Shown: positions 33,563-44,415 of the stretch, one piece after another
Layout of the letters: the number at the start of each line of letters is the position of its first letter
Position numbering within the stretch: position 1 is the stretch's first letter
DNA from: Corallium rubrum
Lineage: Eukaryota > Cnidaria > Anthozoa > Scleralcyonacea > Coralliidae
Assembly: GCA_964035015.1 (NCBI GenBank)
Contig: OZ036008.1
Coordinates: 10,989,692 to 11,053,691, forward strand
DNA length: 64,000 bases
Direction of reading: 5' to 3'
Notes under the pieces: generated by a model
Databases searched by the model: none
The model's input: the letters and a program-made list of their open reading frames with translations, nothing else
What the model was told of the DNA's origin: nothing
Translations under genes and position numbers: made by a program

Positions 33563-35409
33563 GACATGTGGGAACTAATTGGTAATAATCAGTTTAGTTA
33601 ATTAAGTTTATGTATTCTTGATCTATTATTATCATTGACATTTTGACAATTAATGACTACGAATCAAAAGTATTAATGAGGACACGTTGATTGACCTGAT
33701 TAGATAGTATTAAGGTATTAAGCCACATAAGAAGAGATACGAGACAGAATGAACAGAACTGATACAAAGCCTTGAGAGGTGAGTTAGGCAAGTCAGTGTA
33801 AACGTGAATTGTGATAAAAACTAAAACGAACCAAAACCGTGAGTAATTTAGTGTTGGAAAAAAGCACTTTCCGATAGACAGACAAACACACCTTGCTGAC
33901 TTGAACGGAAAAATTTCCAACTTTAATAGCTCTTGACTTCAACGTAGAAGGTCATGCAACAGGCTTCTTAAATCCCGAATCGCGTTCGATATTTGCTACT
34001 CTTCCCATATCCCGGTAAATTTGGTTAGCTGATCCAATCCCGACCTGAACCTCGAATCTCTTCATTATTTCGAAATCCCAAATCCCTTTGTTCAACTCTT
34101 CTTATTTCCCGAATCACGCGACGGCAAATATTTCTAGATCTCGTTTCCCGCCGTTTTCTGAAATCTCGAATCTCGTCAATTTTTTCTCGTCTATTTCGTT
34201 TCTTTCTCCCACTTCCCGATAAACCTACTGTGGACCCACGTTTTAATTACAACGATCTTAATTTTTTACAACGATTTACAACACTTGAGTATATAAGCTT
34301 ATATATCAAGTGAGGTCATGGAGAAACGTAATCTATAAGTGTCCCAACCAGGAAATGAATCCAAAGTCTCTGGCTTAACGTACCGACGATCCAACCATCG
34401 AACTGTTGCAACTCTTGGTCAAAGGTTTGAATCAGTATTCTTGGTACTTTGGTATTAATATGTACAGTGTGCTACAGCTTTGTAAAACATCTCCACATAT
34501 ATACCATCGTATCGAACGGGCAGGCCGAACGTCGTGCACGCTATACGTGATTGGAACTAATTAAATTAGGTAAGCAAAATAAAAAGCGCAGCTGATCGGT
34601 GATAGTGTTTGCATGTTTAGCCCCCTTCGCAGACATTCTTATGGCTCGCTGTAGTTTTGTATTCTTGTTTTGTTCAAGAAATTCGCCCTGGATGGTAAAT
34701 AATCGTTAAAAGAATTTAAATTCAAATTGTTCGTGACTTGAATTTTGCGCACGTTTGCCCACGTCAACATTGATAACGTATTTCACACACGTCGTTGAGG
34801 TTTTCCTGTATTAGAAATTATAGGTGGGCAAGGTTAATCTATTCCTGTCTGGGTGGCTCTTTCATCAGTAAGGTCACATAAGGTACTAATTATCCTGTGT
34901 CACAGCCCTAACTCGGTAAGTGTGAACTGACGCGAGCGATTGATTGTTCCTGCCGGGAGAAGACTGGGGACGATATTAGAGCTAAATATGGTAATTATTA
35001 ATGAGGTTATGCAATAACCAAGGTTAACAACAAGGAAACTGCGCAGGCTCAGTATCATTAGAAGATTAGTGGACAAGCACTATGTGGTAAGGTCAATCAT
35101 TAGTGCATGACCTTAGCCAGTGCAGCACACGCTTATAGGAGAATAGCAAAGTCGGGAGATTTGAGCATCCCACCATCCCACTCTTTTCACAACAAAGAAG
35201 CAAGATAAAATAACTTCCACCAAGTGCTCTTGGTGTGATAGGTGCAGGTCCAACAACAGGGTTTGGTGGTCAGATCAAGGATCAAGATCAGCTCGTGTTA
35301 TCTTGACCTGAATCCAAGTAACAACATGATTGGCGTGAAAACCCTGTAGCAAGACCTGCACCTAACCTTCCACAATGGTAAGTATAGTGTACGTAGGTGT
35401 TAATCATGT
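33563..35409. other. Long intergenic stretch without a recognised gene
   Basis: The part 34000-34220 is made of degenerate TTCCCGAATCTCG words. The rest looks unique. The ORFs (33657-33920, 35288-35485) are short and without domains. Confidence 0.45.
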
Positions 35410-35626
35410 ATCTCGTTCCCAGAGCCCACGTTCCCCACCCGGGAAACGAGACTCTGGGATAATCCGTTTCACATCGATATTTCATTGGCTGATGAACACA
35501 GTGAACTCTATGTAACTCTTCTTCCGGATAACAAGGATCCGGCTGTGATGGCGTGAACGGATTATTCCAGAGCCTCTCGTTTCCCGCCCACTAGATAAGG
35601 GGAACGTGGGCTCTGGGAACGAGATT
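35410..35626. mobile_element. TIR MITE, TCTCGTTCCCAGAGCCCACG family
   Basis: Terminal arms TCTCGTTCCCAGAGCC and GGCTCTGGGAACGAGA; second inner pair CTCTGGGATAATCCG / CGGATTATTCCAGAG. About 217 bp. Confidence 0.75.
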
Positions 35627-35827
35627 GGTAACGCGATACATAGGCATACACATGTTACAAACCAACTACTGACTCTGTCTCTCGATTTACCTTGTATTCG
35701 TCGCTTTCAAACATGTAAAAGTGGGTATAGTGACCACAAAACTACGTCATTTTTTTAAGGTGATATAAATTATTTCAATTCCCCAAAAATTTGGGATTTA
35801 ATTTATGCAAGAACAAGCAACCACTCA

Positions 35828-36122
35828 CTCTCCTCCGCAGAGGCTTTTTTTTAATATTCCATAATGTCCGTAACGAGAGTTCTCGAGAGTTATTTTGATT
35901 AGTAATAAGAGCATTTTCACTCATTCTTATTTAATATTTCTTAATGTCCGTAACGAGAGTTCTCGAGAGCTATTTTGATTTGTAATATGACATTTTCACT
36001 CATTCTTACATGAAGTTTTACGTTAGAATATTAAATAAGAATGAGTGAAAATGCTCATATTACTAATCAAAACTCTCGTTACGGACATTACGGAATACTA
36101 AAAAAGCCTCTGCGGAGGAGAG
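35828..36122. mobile_element. Foldback element with CTCTCCTCCGCAGAGGC ends, copy A
   Basis: Ends CTCTCCTCCGCAGAGGC and complement. The interior holds two direct copies of TAATGTCCGTAACGAGAGTTC ending in CACTCATTCTTA and one inverted copy. Palindromic without ORFs. Confidence 0.8.
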
Positions 36123-36408
36123 TGGCAATCACTCGAGTGTTCACAGACCTTACTCTTACCAAGTTAGCGCTGTGACACAGGCTATAAGGTATACTAGGCT
36201 TGTCTGGAACGGGTACATTGCAAAGACGATGGAAAAGGGGGCTAAGGGGAGCTACACCCCCCCGCCCTCCATATCTCCGACGAAGGAGTTAAGCCCCACC
36301 CCAAATATATCTGAAGATAGGGCTAAAATGGACTAAAATGTCCTTGAAGAGGAACACTCCCTATAATTTCCGTATGAAGAATTATATCCCCTTCAATATA
36401 ACACATCA

Positions 36409-36540
36409 ACTTCGGATTTTAGTATTTTAGCTTCGGGAAATTCCCAACTTGATGTTCTCATCAAAGAAAGTTTATTCATCTCTCAAGTCAACCCTACTCT
36501 CAATAACAATATCCGTTCCTTTCCTTTAACACTATTTTAA
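36409..36540 (+). pseudogene. C-terminal end of a GIY-YIG (Penelope-type) retroelement protein
   Basis: Open frame SDFSILASGNSQLDVLIKES then LFISQVNPTLNNNIRSFPLT and LF, stop at 36538-36540. The pattern (F.IL, L.I.E.L.I, P.LN, L.LF) is the usual end of GIY-YIG domains in Penelope-like elements. Upstream sequence does not continue the frame, so the copy is 5'-truncated. About 120 bp downstream is a hairpin of the CTGANGA class, which ties that hairpin to this element type. Confidence 0.65.
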
Positions 36541-36657
36541 TCTCTATCACTGATTCTTCACCTCTCTACCACTCCCTTTTCCTTCTCTTATTTCATCACA
36601 TCTATTTTTGTATATCAGTTAAGTATATTAGTCGAAATCGTGTAAATATTTATCACT

Positions 36658-36690
36658 CTGAAGATGTTACTTGAATAGTGACGAAACGTT
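36658..36690 (+). ncRNA. Hammerhead-like hairpin after the retroelement ORF end
   Basis: CTGAAGA, one unpaired T, stem GTTAC with GTGAC, then GAAACG. The stem sequence differs entirely from the GGGC/GCTC version yet pairs, which argues for a conserved structure. Confidence 0.5.
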
Positions 36691-36776
36691 AGTTAATTAA
36701 ATTATGTTTTTCCAAACCTTATCGTTATGGCTTTTTTGAAAATTATTTGCTGGGCAATTATCTTCTTGACTAGACT

Positions 36777-37107
36777 ACATCAACTTCCATCCAGCGCCTG
36801 AATTACGAAGGACGCAGATCAACGTGGCCGTGTCGAGGCATATCAAAGGCGCTCCAGCCAGCCGCCATACGACACAGTTCAGACCACGGATCACAGCTAA
36901 TTAAGATGTTTGGTGTTGATTTTATGGAGGGAGGAAAACCGGAAAACCTGGCGAAAACCCCTCGAAGCACAGGAGAGATCAACTACAACTCTACTCACAT
37001 GAGTTCCAAATTTGACAACGGGGTCATTCCCAAGCGGTCACCCATCCAAGTACTAACCCCGTCTAACCGGCTTAACTTTTTGGTGACTGGTGAGAGGCTA
37101 CTAAAAT
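36777..37107 (-). mobile_element. 5S rRNA-derived SINE, tail type 1
   Basis: On the minus strand AAGCCGGTTAGACGGGG then GTTAGTACTTGGATGGGTGA resembles the 5S internal promoter (box A to box C). Then TCTCCTGTGCTTCGAGGGG, TTTCCTCCCTCCATAAAATC and the tail CGTGTCGAGGCA complement. The 5' edge is truncated at about 37107. The ORF 36906-37109 on the plus strand is antisense to it. Confidence 0.85.
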
Positions 37108-37260
37108 AATTTCGTAACGCTGTCCATTGCAGACAACAGATGACAGACACTAGTACTGTTCTTTGATACTGTAAGATAACCTATAATGGCCCTCACAGCT
37201 TTATAAGTAATGAAACTGCCACATAGAAAGAGAGTGAGCGAAAGGGTCGGGTCAGATATA

Positions 37261-37540
37261 CAGTGTGTATAAAAAAAACCCTGAACCCTTAGAAAACAAC
37301 CTATTGTAGTAGTTTGAAAGCCCTAAGCACTTACGCAACCGACAGATGTGTAAAACACACGGTCTTATACACCTGGGAAATTAAGATAACTTGAAGTGTA
37401 TGCATGGTGAAAGTATTTAAAAGCTTTTTCTCTTCCTGTTTAACTTGTGTGCTGATTAATTTATAACGCAGCGCTTTTAGGGCTTTCAAACTACTACAAT
37501 AGGTTGTTTTCTAAGGGTTCAGTTTTTTTTATACACACTG
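37261..37540. mobile_element. Tc1/mariner-like MITE, copy 3
   Basis: TA-flanked (37259-37260, 37541-37542), CAGTGTGTATAAAAAAAACC ... TTTATACACACTG; 280 bp, nearly identical to copy 1. Confidence 0.87.
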
Positions 37541-37569
37541 TAGATAGCTATATCATAGTCATTCAAAAT

Positions 37570-40050
37570 ATGGTCTGGAAACTCAGCTAAAGTCTTTGGT
37601 CTTTTTTTGTTCACCTTTATGCATTTTTGTGCACGGTGCACGGTCACTGAACACATTGTATTTTAGTATAATGAACGAATTGTCCAATAGCAACGTTTCA
37701 GTTCAATCACTCAACCGTGCTATTTAAATATTAATAACCTAAAACAGAGGATGTGCACGGTGTAAGGTACGGTTCAACCATAGTTAATAGAAAATATACA
37801 TGGTTTGGAAACCTGACAAACTTAAAAACGGTTAACAATCAAGCTACGATTCGTGTTGAACGGGTACATGAAGGTGCCAAATCCTTTGTTTTATAATAAT
37901 AATAATAATAATATTTAATATTCATACAGCGCTTAAATTATGTTAAATATTCAAAAGCGCTTTACAATGATTCAACAATATATACAATGTCAGTGAACTA
38001 AAATAATAGAATATCCTAACTAGGTAGAAATGACATTAAAACGTTTCACAGAATACTGCAATCAAGATTCAATGGTATATACGGAGGGCTACAGCATAAA
38101 AGCCTCCTTAAATTAAGAAATATATTAGCATTAAAAAATATCATATTGGGGGTTAAAAAGTTATATCAAAAGCTTTCTTAAAAAGAAATGTCTTCAATTG
38201 AGACTTAAAGCAATTAATAGTTTCACTTTGTCTGATGTGATGGGGCAGCGAGTTCCAAATTGACGGAGCAGCATGGGCAAATGCTCTGTCACCAAGAGTC
38301 TTGGCTTTAGTTTGCGGAATAAGAAGCAGGCACTGATTATCTGATCTTAATTGATAACGGCTGGTGGTTTTGGTTGACAGCAATTCCGTAATATAGCTAG
38401 GCGCCAAACCATGGAGAGCTTTGTAAACAAGGAGTGCAATCTTGTAATCAACTCGAAACTTTACAGGCAGCCAATGAAGGTGCATCAGAACCGGAGTAAT
38501 GTGAGCAATTCTAGGTGTAAAGCATGTCACCCTTGCAGCGGCATTGAGAACCTTCTGCAGACGCTGAAATTGATATTGAGGAATTCCAAACAAGAGAGAA
38601 TTGCAGTAATCCAAATGCGATGTCACAAAAGCGTGTACGAGAGTCTTAGTCGATTCGATGGAGAGGAATTTCCTTATCTGTCGTATGTTGTACAAACCTC
38701 TGAACGCTTTGCTGCAAACCTTGCCCACATGGACATTCATGGACATATGGCTATCGAACCACGAGCCTAAATTTCGAACACTTTCAACAGGTTTGATATC
38801 CACATTTCCAACTCGGACAGAGTCAATTTTAATCTTAGCGAGTTGCTGGCGAGTTCCTATTATCAGAAATTTCGTTTTTGAATCGTTGAACATCAATTTG
38901 CGAGAAACCAGCCAGGCGCGAACGTCGGTGATGCAAGCCTCGATAGCTCTGACTGCTTGATCTTGAGCTGTAGATGACTCGGGACGGAAGGATAAATAGA
39001 GCTGGGTGTCGTCTGCATATCCGTGAGCAGATGGTAGATGCTTATTAACAACCTGAAACAATTGAGAAAGATAAAGTAGAAAAAGAACGGGTCCAAGGCA
39101 GCTCCCTTGAGGAACTCCGCAGTTCACCGCAAAACTGGTAGAAAACGCTTGGTTGATATGAACACGCTGTTTTCTGCCAGAAAGAAACGATTTGATCCAC
39201 TTGAGAGCATTTCCCACAACGCCAAAATCTGACTCCAATATGTCCAACATAATTCCGTGATCAATCGTGTCAAAGGCAGCACTCAAATCCAAAAGCACTA
39301 GAAGCGTCACTTCCTGTTGATCCATGTTCATAAGAATGTCGTTTTGAACTTTTAAAAGAGCAGTTTCGGTGGAATAGAATTGGCGATATGACGATTGATT
39401 GGCAGGAAGAGGGGCATTGTCAGTGCATTGCTTAAATAACTGACTAACAACCGCTTTTTCCGTAGACTTGGACACAAACGATAAATTACTAACCGGTCTA
39501 AAGTTTTCAAAAACTACATCAAGGCCAAGTTTTTTCAGGAGCGGCGCAAGAAGAGCGACTTTCCATGTATCTGGGACATGTCCTTCCTGTAGTGACAAGT
39601 TGATCATTTTCGTAATGACAGGTGTTAATTCGTTGGCACATAGCTTCAGCAACCATGTTGGAATTGGATCTAACTTGCAAGATGCATTCGACGAATTCGT
39701 AATTATATCATGAACATCTTTTTCAGAAAGAAGCGCAAATGTTTCTAACTTGACTTCAGGTGAACGGTATTCTACAGATGGTGGATTCACTGTGATGTTA
39801 TCAATGTCATCCTTTATTAATTCAATCTTTCGACAGAAGTATTTGCCAAACTCATCCGCCAGTTGGCACGAATCATCATGTGGAGGCAGGTTTATTAATT
39901 TTAGGTTTATTAATATTAATTAAACAGTACGGTTGAGTGATTGAACCCAAACGTTGCTATTGGATGTTCAGTAACCGTGAAAGTGCAAAAATTTCCATAA
40001 ACCTGAACAAAAACATAAAACAATGACTTTTGTTGAGCTTCCAAACCATG
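37570..40050. mobile_element. Inverted-repeat element hosting a LINE
   Basis: Left arm (37570-37736: ATGGTCTGGAAACTCAGC ... AATAGCAACGTTTCAG, CACTCAACCGTGCTATTTAA) is inverted at 39910-40050 (AGTACGGTTGAGTGATTGAA ... GTTGAGCTTCCAAACCAT). The arms are about 140-165 bp. The CR1/L2-like LINE lies between them. Confidence 0.7.
37890..39900 (-). pseudogene. CR1/L2-like LINE, 5'-truncated, RT domain largely intact
   Basis: Non-LTR reverse transcriptase. The minus-strand frame runs without stops from about 39895 to the stop at 38153 (over 570 codons). Motifs: LLDLSAAFDTIDH (motif A), CGVPQGSCLGPVLFLLYL (B), GYADDTQLYLSF (C), then HLDYCNSLLFGIP, LHWLPVKFRVDYKIALLVYK, LLIPQTKAKTLGDRAFAHAA and PSIWNSLPHHIR, the classic CR1/L2 C-terminal run. 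The endonuclease and ORF1 are absent (5' truncation at about 39900). The 3' UTR of about 260 bp ends in a TTA/ATT tail at 37891-37914. An open frame over this length suggests a recent insertion. It sits inside the inverted-repeat element 37570-40050. Confidence 0.9.
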
Positions 40051-40082
40051 TATATCTCATTATATAGGCGCTTTGAAGTTTC

Positions 40083-40172
40083 GAAATATAGTAAGGTTAG
40101 ATATACTGCCGAAACAGAGAACGTAGGAGTCTAACGTTTCGAGCGAAGGCCCTTCGTCAGAGAGAAACGATA
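40083..40172 (-). mobile_element. Retroelement terminus with hairpin
   Basis: Inverted form of the 31135 unit: AATATAGTAAGGTTAG, CTGCCGAAACAGAGAACG, then ACGTTTCGAGCGAAGGCC and TTCGTCAGAGAG. Confidence 0.6.
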
Positions 40173-40324
40173 TGTAAACACGGTTGTGACGTCACGGCAC
40201 ATTTCTTGAGCTGGCGAAAAACCGGGCACCGTGCCCGGGCACAGCACTACCGCTCGAGAGGTTAGTACCCGGGCACCTTGCCGGGCAGTTCTAGTTACGA
40301 CCAAGGGCTTCAACTGTAGAGTAC

Positions 40325-40460
40325 CTCTCTCCTCCGCAGAGGCTAAATTTCGGAGATTGGAGGTGTCGGGGGTCGTCGGAGTCCAGCTGACGATTTCGAC
40401 GCATCTCCGACGATCCCTGACATTGCCCATCTCCGAAAGAACCTCGGCGGAGGAGAGAGA
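40325..40460. mobile_element. Foldback element with CTCTCCTCCGCAGAGGC ends, copy B
   Basis: Same terminal words as 35828-36122, but an unrelated, G/C-rich interior with CATCTCCGACGA / TCGTCGGAGT arms. Confidence 0.7.
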
Positions 40461-40961
40461 TAGAGTATAATGTACAATAATTAATAAAACTAAAGCCTCA
40501 CCTTATACTATAACAACTTGACTTTTCTCTCTGCAATTACACTGAAATTTAAAAGACGAAAGTACCAACGGTTAGTTTAATTTTACGTCAACTGTATCTC
40601 TAGACAATTAGAAACGCTGGTACATATTTCTCCTGACTGGATTTTGACCAATATTTATATATAATAACGGAAATAAAAAGACGTGTTACATGCGTTGCCG
40701 AGTTGAGTGTATAGTTATGTTGGGGTATACATGTACTTATATATCATCTCATATCAGCTTTTTTGGTCATGTTTTAGCTCTAGTTGTTTCTACGTTATTC
40801 CGGTTGCTAAACGTTATCCGGTTTGTTTGATGATCCTCTTAAAGGCTCTTCAAGACGTCTCCCCCTTGACGAATAAAATCGTCTGGCTTAATTAGGAAAA
40901 AGATAAGGGTTGTTCCACAACAACATGTAATGCGCACAAAAAAAGTGAATCAACAGTGTGT
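40461..40961. other. No gene recognised
   Basis: The ORF at 40707-40895 has no recognisable domain. Confidence 0.4.
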
Positions 40962-40965
40962 TTAA

Positions 40966-41437
40966 AGTGCACATGAAACGAAAATTAAGTTTGTCTTATT
41001 TGAAAGAACACTTAAAATGATAGAGTAACATCTTTTGCAGTTTTTCGTTTCCTTGCTTCGTTGTTGAGATATTTCAGTTTGTTTGAAATGTAAATTAAAC
41101 AACTTGACGTCACATGTGCATAACTTGAGAAGGTTATATATCCAGTTTGCTATTATCAAACCAAACTTAATTCGAAGGAAGTATATGTGCGTGTGTTTCT
41201 CTCACAACGCCAAACATGTAGAATTTCCAAGTGATAATGTTTGATAATGGCAAAGATATATAATCTTCTCTGATAACTCTTATGCACATGTGACGCCAAG
41301 TTGTTTAATTTACATTTCAAACAAACTGAAATATCTCAAGAACGAAGCAAGGAAACGAAAAACTGCAAAATATGTTACTCTATCATTTTAAGTGTTCTTT
41401 CAAATAAGACAAACTTAATTTTCGTTTCATGTGCACT
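40966..41437. mobile_element. TTAA-flanked palindromic element (piggyBac-like)
   Basis: AGTGCACATGAAACG ends with TTAA at 40962-40965 and 41438-41441. The arms are about 200 bp and nearly identical (AAATGATAGAGTAACA, TTCGTTTCCTTGCTTCG, CAAACTGAAATATCTCA), around a centre with TGATAATG words. Partial relatives at 20060 and 63300. Confidence 0.87.
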
Positions 41438-41441
41438 TTAA

Positions 41442-41484
41442 GTCTTTAATTCCTGCAGCTCGTTAAGTCTCCCCCTTGACGAGA

Positions 41485-41515
<31 letters not shown>

Positions 41516-42905
41516 GTCTGGCGTTTAAGCCCGACATATACACTGAAACAGAAACAAAGTTTTCATTGATAGATAGGTAATTGGACCCACACTGGTGTTA
41601 AACATTGTGTGTAATACACATTATCAAACAATACAGCCTAGGAGCTTAAGCAGAACCATCGCATTGGAGGATAACTGACATGAACTAACTAAGGAGATAT
41701 ATGTATTTATCGTATATATAAAATGAAATTGAGCGATTAAATATTAGTAAGGGTATAGAGTATGAAAAAGAGGGAGATAAGGGGAGCGTGAAGAGTATTA
41801 GGGTGAATGGATAGGAATGTGCAAGAAAGGTATTTTTCTGTAAAGCCAGCAACCCTCGACGCGTTTCGACCTTACAGTCTTCTTCAGGAGGGATTTTTAG
41901 GGGAAAAGGAGTTCTGTGGTTTGTATCGTGAAAATATAGGAAACGTGGAATTAAGAGTGTAAAAAAAAGTTTCCGAAACTTGTTTCAAAAGATAGAACAG
42001 TGCTCCAATCAGGGAAACTTGGTTTCTGAAACAAAGTTTCGGAAATTTTTCAACATACACTGAAAACTTTTGTTTCTTAAACCATGTTTCGGTAACTTGT
42101 TTGGGGAATTTTCTCCAGTGTATAATATATGCATGCCGTGGGCTTTTATATAGACAGAGTAAATGTATAACGTTATCGCACAATTGCAACAATGCGCACG
42201 AAAGGGTAAATCAACACTTGTTTTAAAACCCTTGCATGCATGTACATGACTTTCTGAGACATTAGTAAACAGAGTAAAAAGATTTGCCGTTAGACAGAGG
42301 AAGAGAGAAAGTTGTCCAACAACAATGTGTTTCCCCTAATTCACAAACGATTCATTAGACAGAGTAAAAAGATCTGGCGTTAGACAGAGTAAACAGATAA
42401 ACAAATGCATCGGCACATGAAAGGGTTAGGGAGTATACTACGAAATTGTCGACCAGCCAAAGAGAAATCTGCTATATATATTATATATAAATTAAAACAC
42501 GTATAAATAAATTAGCGACATTTAGCTTACCTTAAAGATGTTTTCTGGGCAAAATCCTTCTTCTATGTCAATTCTTATCTTCGTGTTATTGTTTACAACC
42601 GAGCAAAGTCGAGTACTCGAGAGATATTTTTAGTTGTTTCCCTCACTTCGTATCTGATGGAACACCTTGGATCCTCTTAAGACGGTAATTTAAAGTCAAG
42701 GACTTTGCTTTGAGGCCTGGATAACATCTATAATTGTGTTTTTTTTGAAAAGCTCGGTTATGATAGGTTATGAATATACGCATACGTGCGTGACAAGCCT
42801 TAAATCGTACGTAATTTTTATGTCAGTTCTGAAATGAAGTCGGAGTCTAAATATAGCCAAAGACTGCCCACACGAAATTAGGTAGGAACCTGGGAACTCT
42901 GAAAG
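41442..42905. other. Unclassified region with dispersed satellite monomers
   Basis: Single or double monomers TTAGACAGAGTAAAATCGTC near 41495, 42290 and 42355. Repeated GTTTC(G/T)GAAAC words (41960-42110) form small inverted repeats. The plus-strand GGGTTGCTGG... region has the hairpin listed separately. No gene. Confidence 0.5.
41862..41888 (-). ncRNA. Hammerhead-like hairpin motif
   Basis: Minus strand CTGAAGA, A, stem GACT with GGTC, then GAAACG. A third independent stem sequence in the same frame of conserved bases. Confidence 0.45.
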
Positions 42906-43126
42906 CCTGACCTGATTAACACTTGTGAAATAAGCACAAGCACAAGAACGAAACAAAAGATAAAACAAAAAGGTATTCCTATATGGGGCGAAACAAGTAC
43001 ATGAAATAAGCACAAGCACAAGCCACAAGTCACAAGTCACGAGCACAAGAGCTGTACAAAAGAGAAAACAAAGGTTCTTTTGTGTTGTCTCGTGCTTGTG
43101 CTTACGCTTGTTTTTACCCCGGTTCA
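42906..43126. mobile_element. MITE of the CCTGATTTACACTTGTG family, left part
   Basis: CCTGATTAACACTTGTG through CACAAGTCACGAGC to CTTGTTTTTACCCCGGTTC. In the whole copy at 54796-55074 the sequence then continues to GCTTATTTCACAAGTGTG; here that end reappears 7.7 kb away at 50793-50826. Confidence 0.65.
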
Positions 43127-43280
43127 CGCAGAGGCTTTATATTACATGACGCATGAGGGAATATTAACCGCGGGGCGAAGGAACGCAGACGGAAAACCTC
43201 CCCCCTTCGTTTTCCGCCTGCGTTCCTTCGCCCCGCGGTTAATATTCCCTCATGCGTCATGTAATATAAAGCCCCTGCGG
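43127..43280. mobile_element. Foldback element, near-perfect palindrome, GCAGAGGC ends, copy C
   Basis: GCAGAGGCTTTATATTACAT ... CCGCCTGCGTTCC and complement, almost no mismatches over 70-bp arms. The right end continues CTGCGGAGGAGAGAG, as in copies A and B. Confidence 0.85.
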
Positions 43281-43288
43281 AGGAGAGA

Positions 43289-43335
43289 GCTCCCACCTAG
43301 AATTACCAATAATCAGTAAGTGCGAAATGCCTAGA
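43289..43335 (+). repeat. Left inverted repeat of a 7.5-kb block
   Basis: CCTAGAATTACCAATAATCA then GTAAGTGCGAAA is repeated inverted at 50722-50762. Part of it is also directly repeated at 43328-43350. Confidence 0.75.
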
Positions 43336-43415
43336 ATTACCAATAATCGTTAATTTTAAAAACTAATTCCCAACCCCCACACCCCAACCCTAACCTCACC
43401 CCAACCCTAACCTTT

Positions 43416-43774
43416 AGGGGAGCACGGGTGGCGTATGCTGTTAGCGCGCTACCTCTCACCAAAAAGTTAAGCCCGGTTAGACGGGGTTAGTACTTGGATG
43501 GGTGACCGCTTGGGAGTGACCCCGTTGTCCGGCTTGGACTCATGTGAGTAGAGTTGTAGTTGATCTCTCCTGTGCTTCGAGGGTTTTTCGCCGGGTTCTC
43601 CGGTTTTCCTCCCTCCATAAAATCAACACCTAACATCTTAGCTGTGATCCATGGTCTGAACTGTGTCGTTGGCGGCTGCTTGGAGCGCCTTGATATGCCT
43701 CGACACGGCCACATTGATCTGCGTCCTTTGCAATTCAGCCACTGGCTGCACGTAAGGATGATTAGCCCCCAGTC
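43416..43774 (+). mobile_element. 5S rRNA-derived SINE, full length, tail type 1
   Basis: Starts AGGGGAGCACGGGTGGCG. The 5S-like part is TTAAGCCCGGTTAGACGGGG, then TACTTGGATGGGTGACCGC and TTGGGAGTGACCCC. The body has TCTCCTGTGCTTCGAGGG and GGTTCTCCGGTTTTCCTCCC. The tail is GACACGGCCACATTGATCTG ... CTGGCTGCACGTAAGGATG, running straight into (TTAC)n. 5S-derived (SINE3-type) heads are known in other animals. The ORF across it is not a gene. Confidence 0.88.
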
Positions 43775-44038
<264 letters not shown>

Positions 44039-44411
44039 CTCACTCACTCACTCACTCACTCACTCACTCACTCACTCACTCACTCACTCACTCACTCACT
44101 CACTCACTCACTCACTCACTCACTCACTCACTCACTCACTCACTCACTCACTCACTCACTCACTCACTCACTCACTCACTCACTCACTCACTCACTCACT
44201 CACTCACTCACTCACTCACTCACTCACTCACTCACTCACTCACTCACTCACTCACTCACTCACTCACTCACTCACTCACTCACTCACTCACTCACTCACT
44301 CACTCACTCACTCACTCACTCACTCACTCACTCACTCACTCACTCACTCACTCACTCACTCACTCACTCACTCACTCACTCACTCACTCACTCACTCACT
44401 CACTCACTCAC
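44039..44411. repeat. (CTCA)n array upstream of the LINE
   Basis: About 93 perfect CACT tetramers directly abutting the LINE. Same unit and phase as the array on the other side. Confidence 0.97.
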
Positions 44412-44415
44412 TTTC

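Noticed and set aside
38411..38960. Plus-strand ORFs opposite the LINE at 38 kb
   Set aside because: Antisense shadows of the reverse transcriptase frame.
43416..43520. Genuine 5S rRNA gene
   Set aside because: Only the box A to box C part resembles 5S, and the sequence continues into a SINE body shared by several copies.
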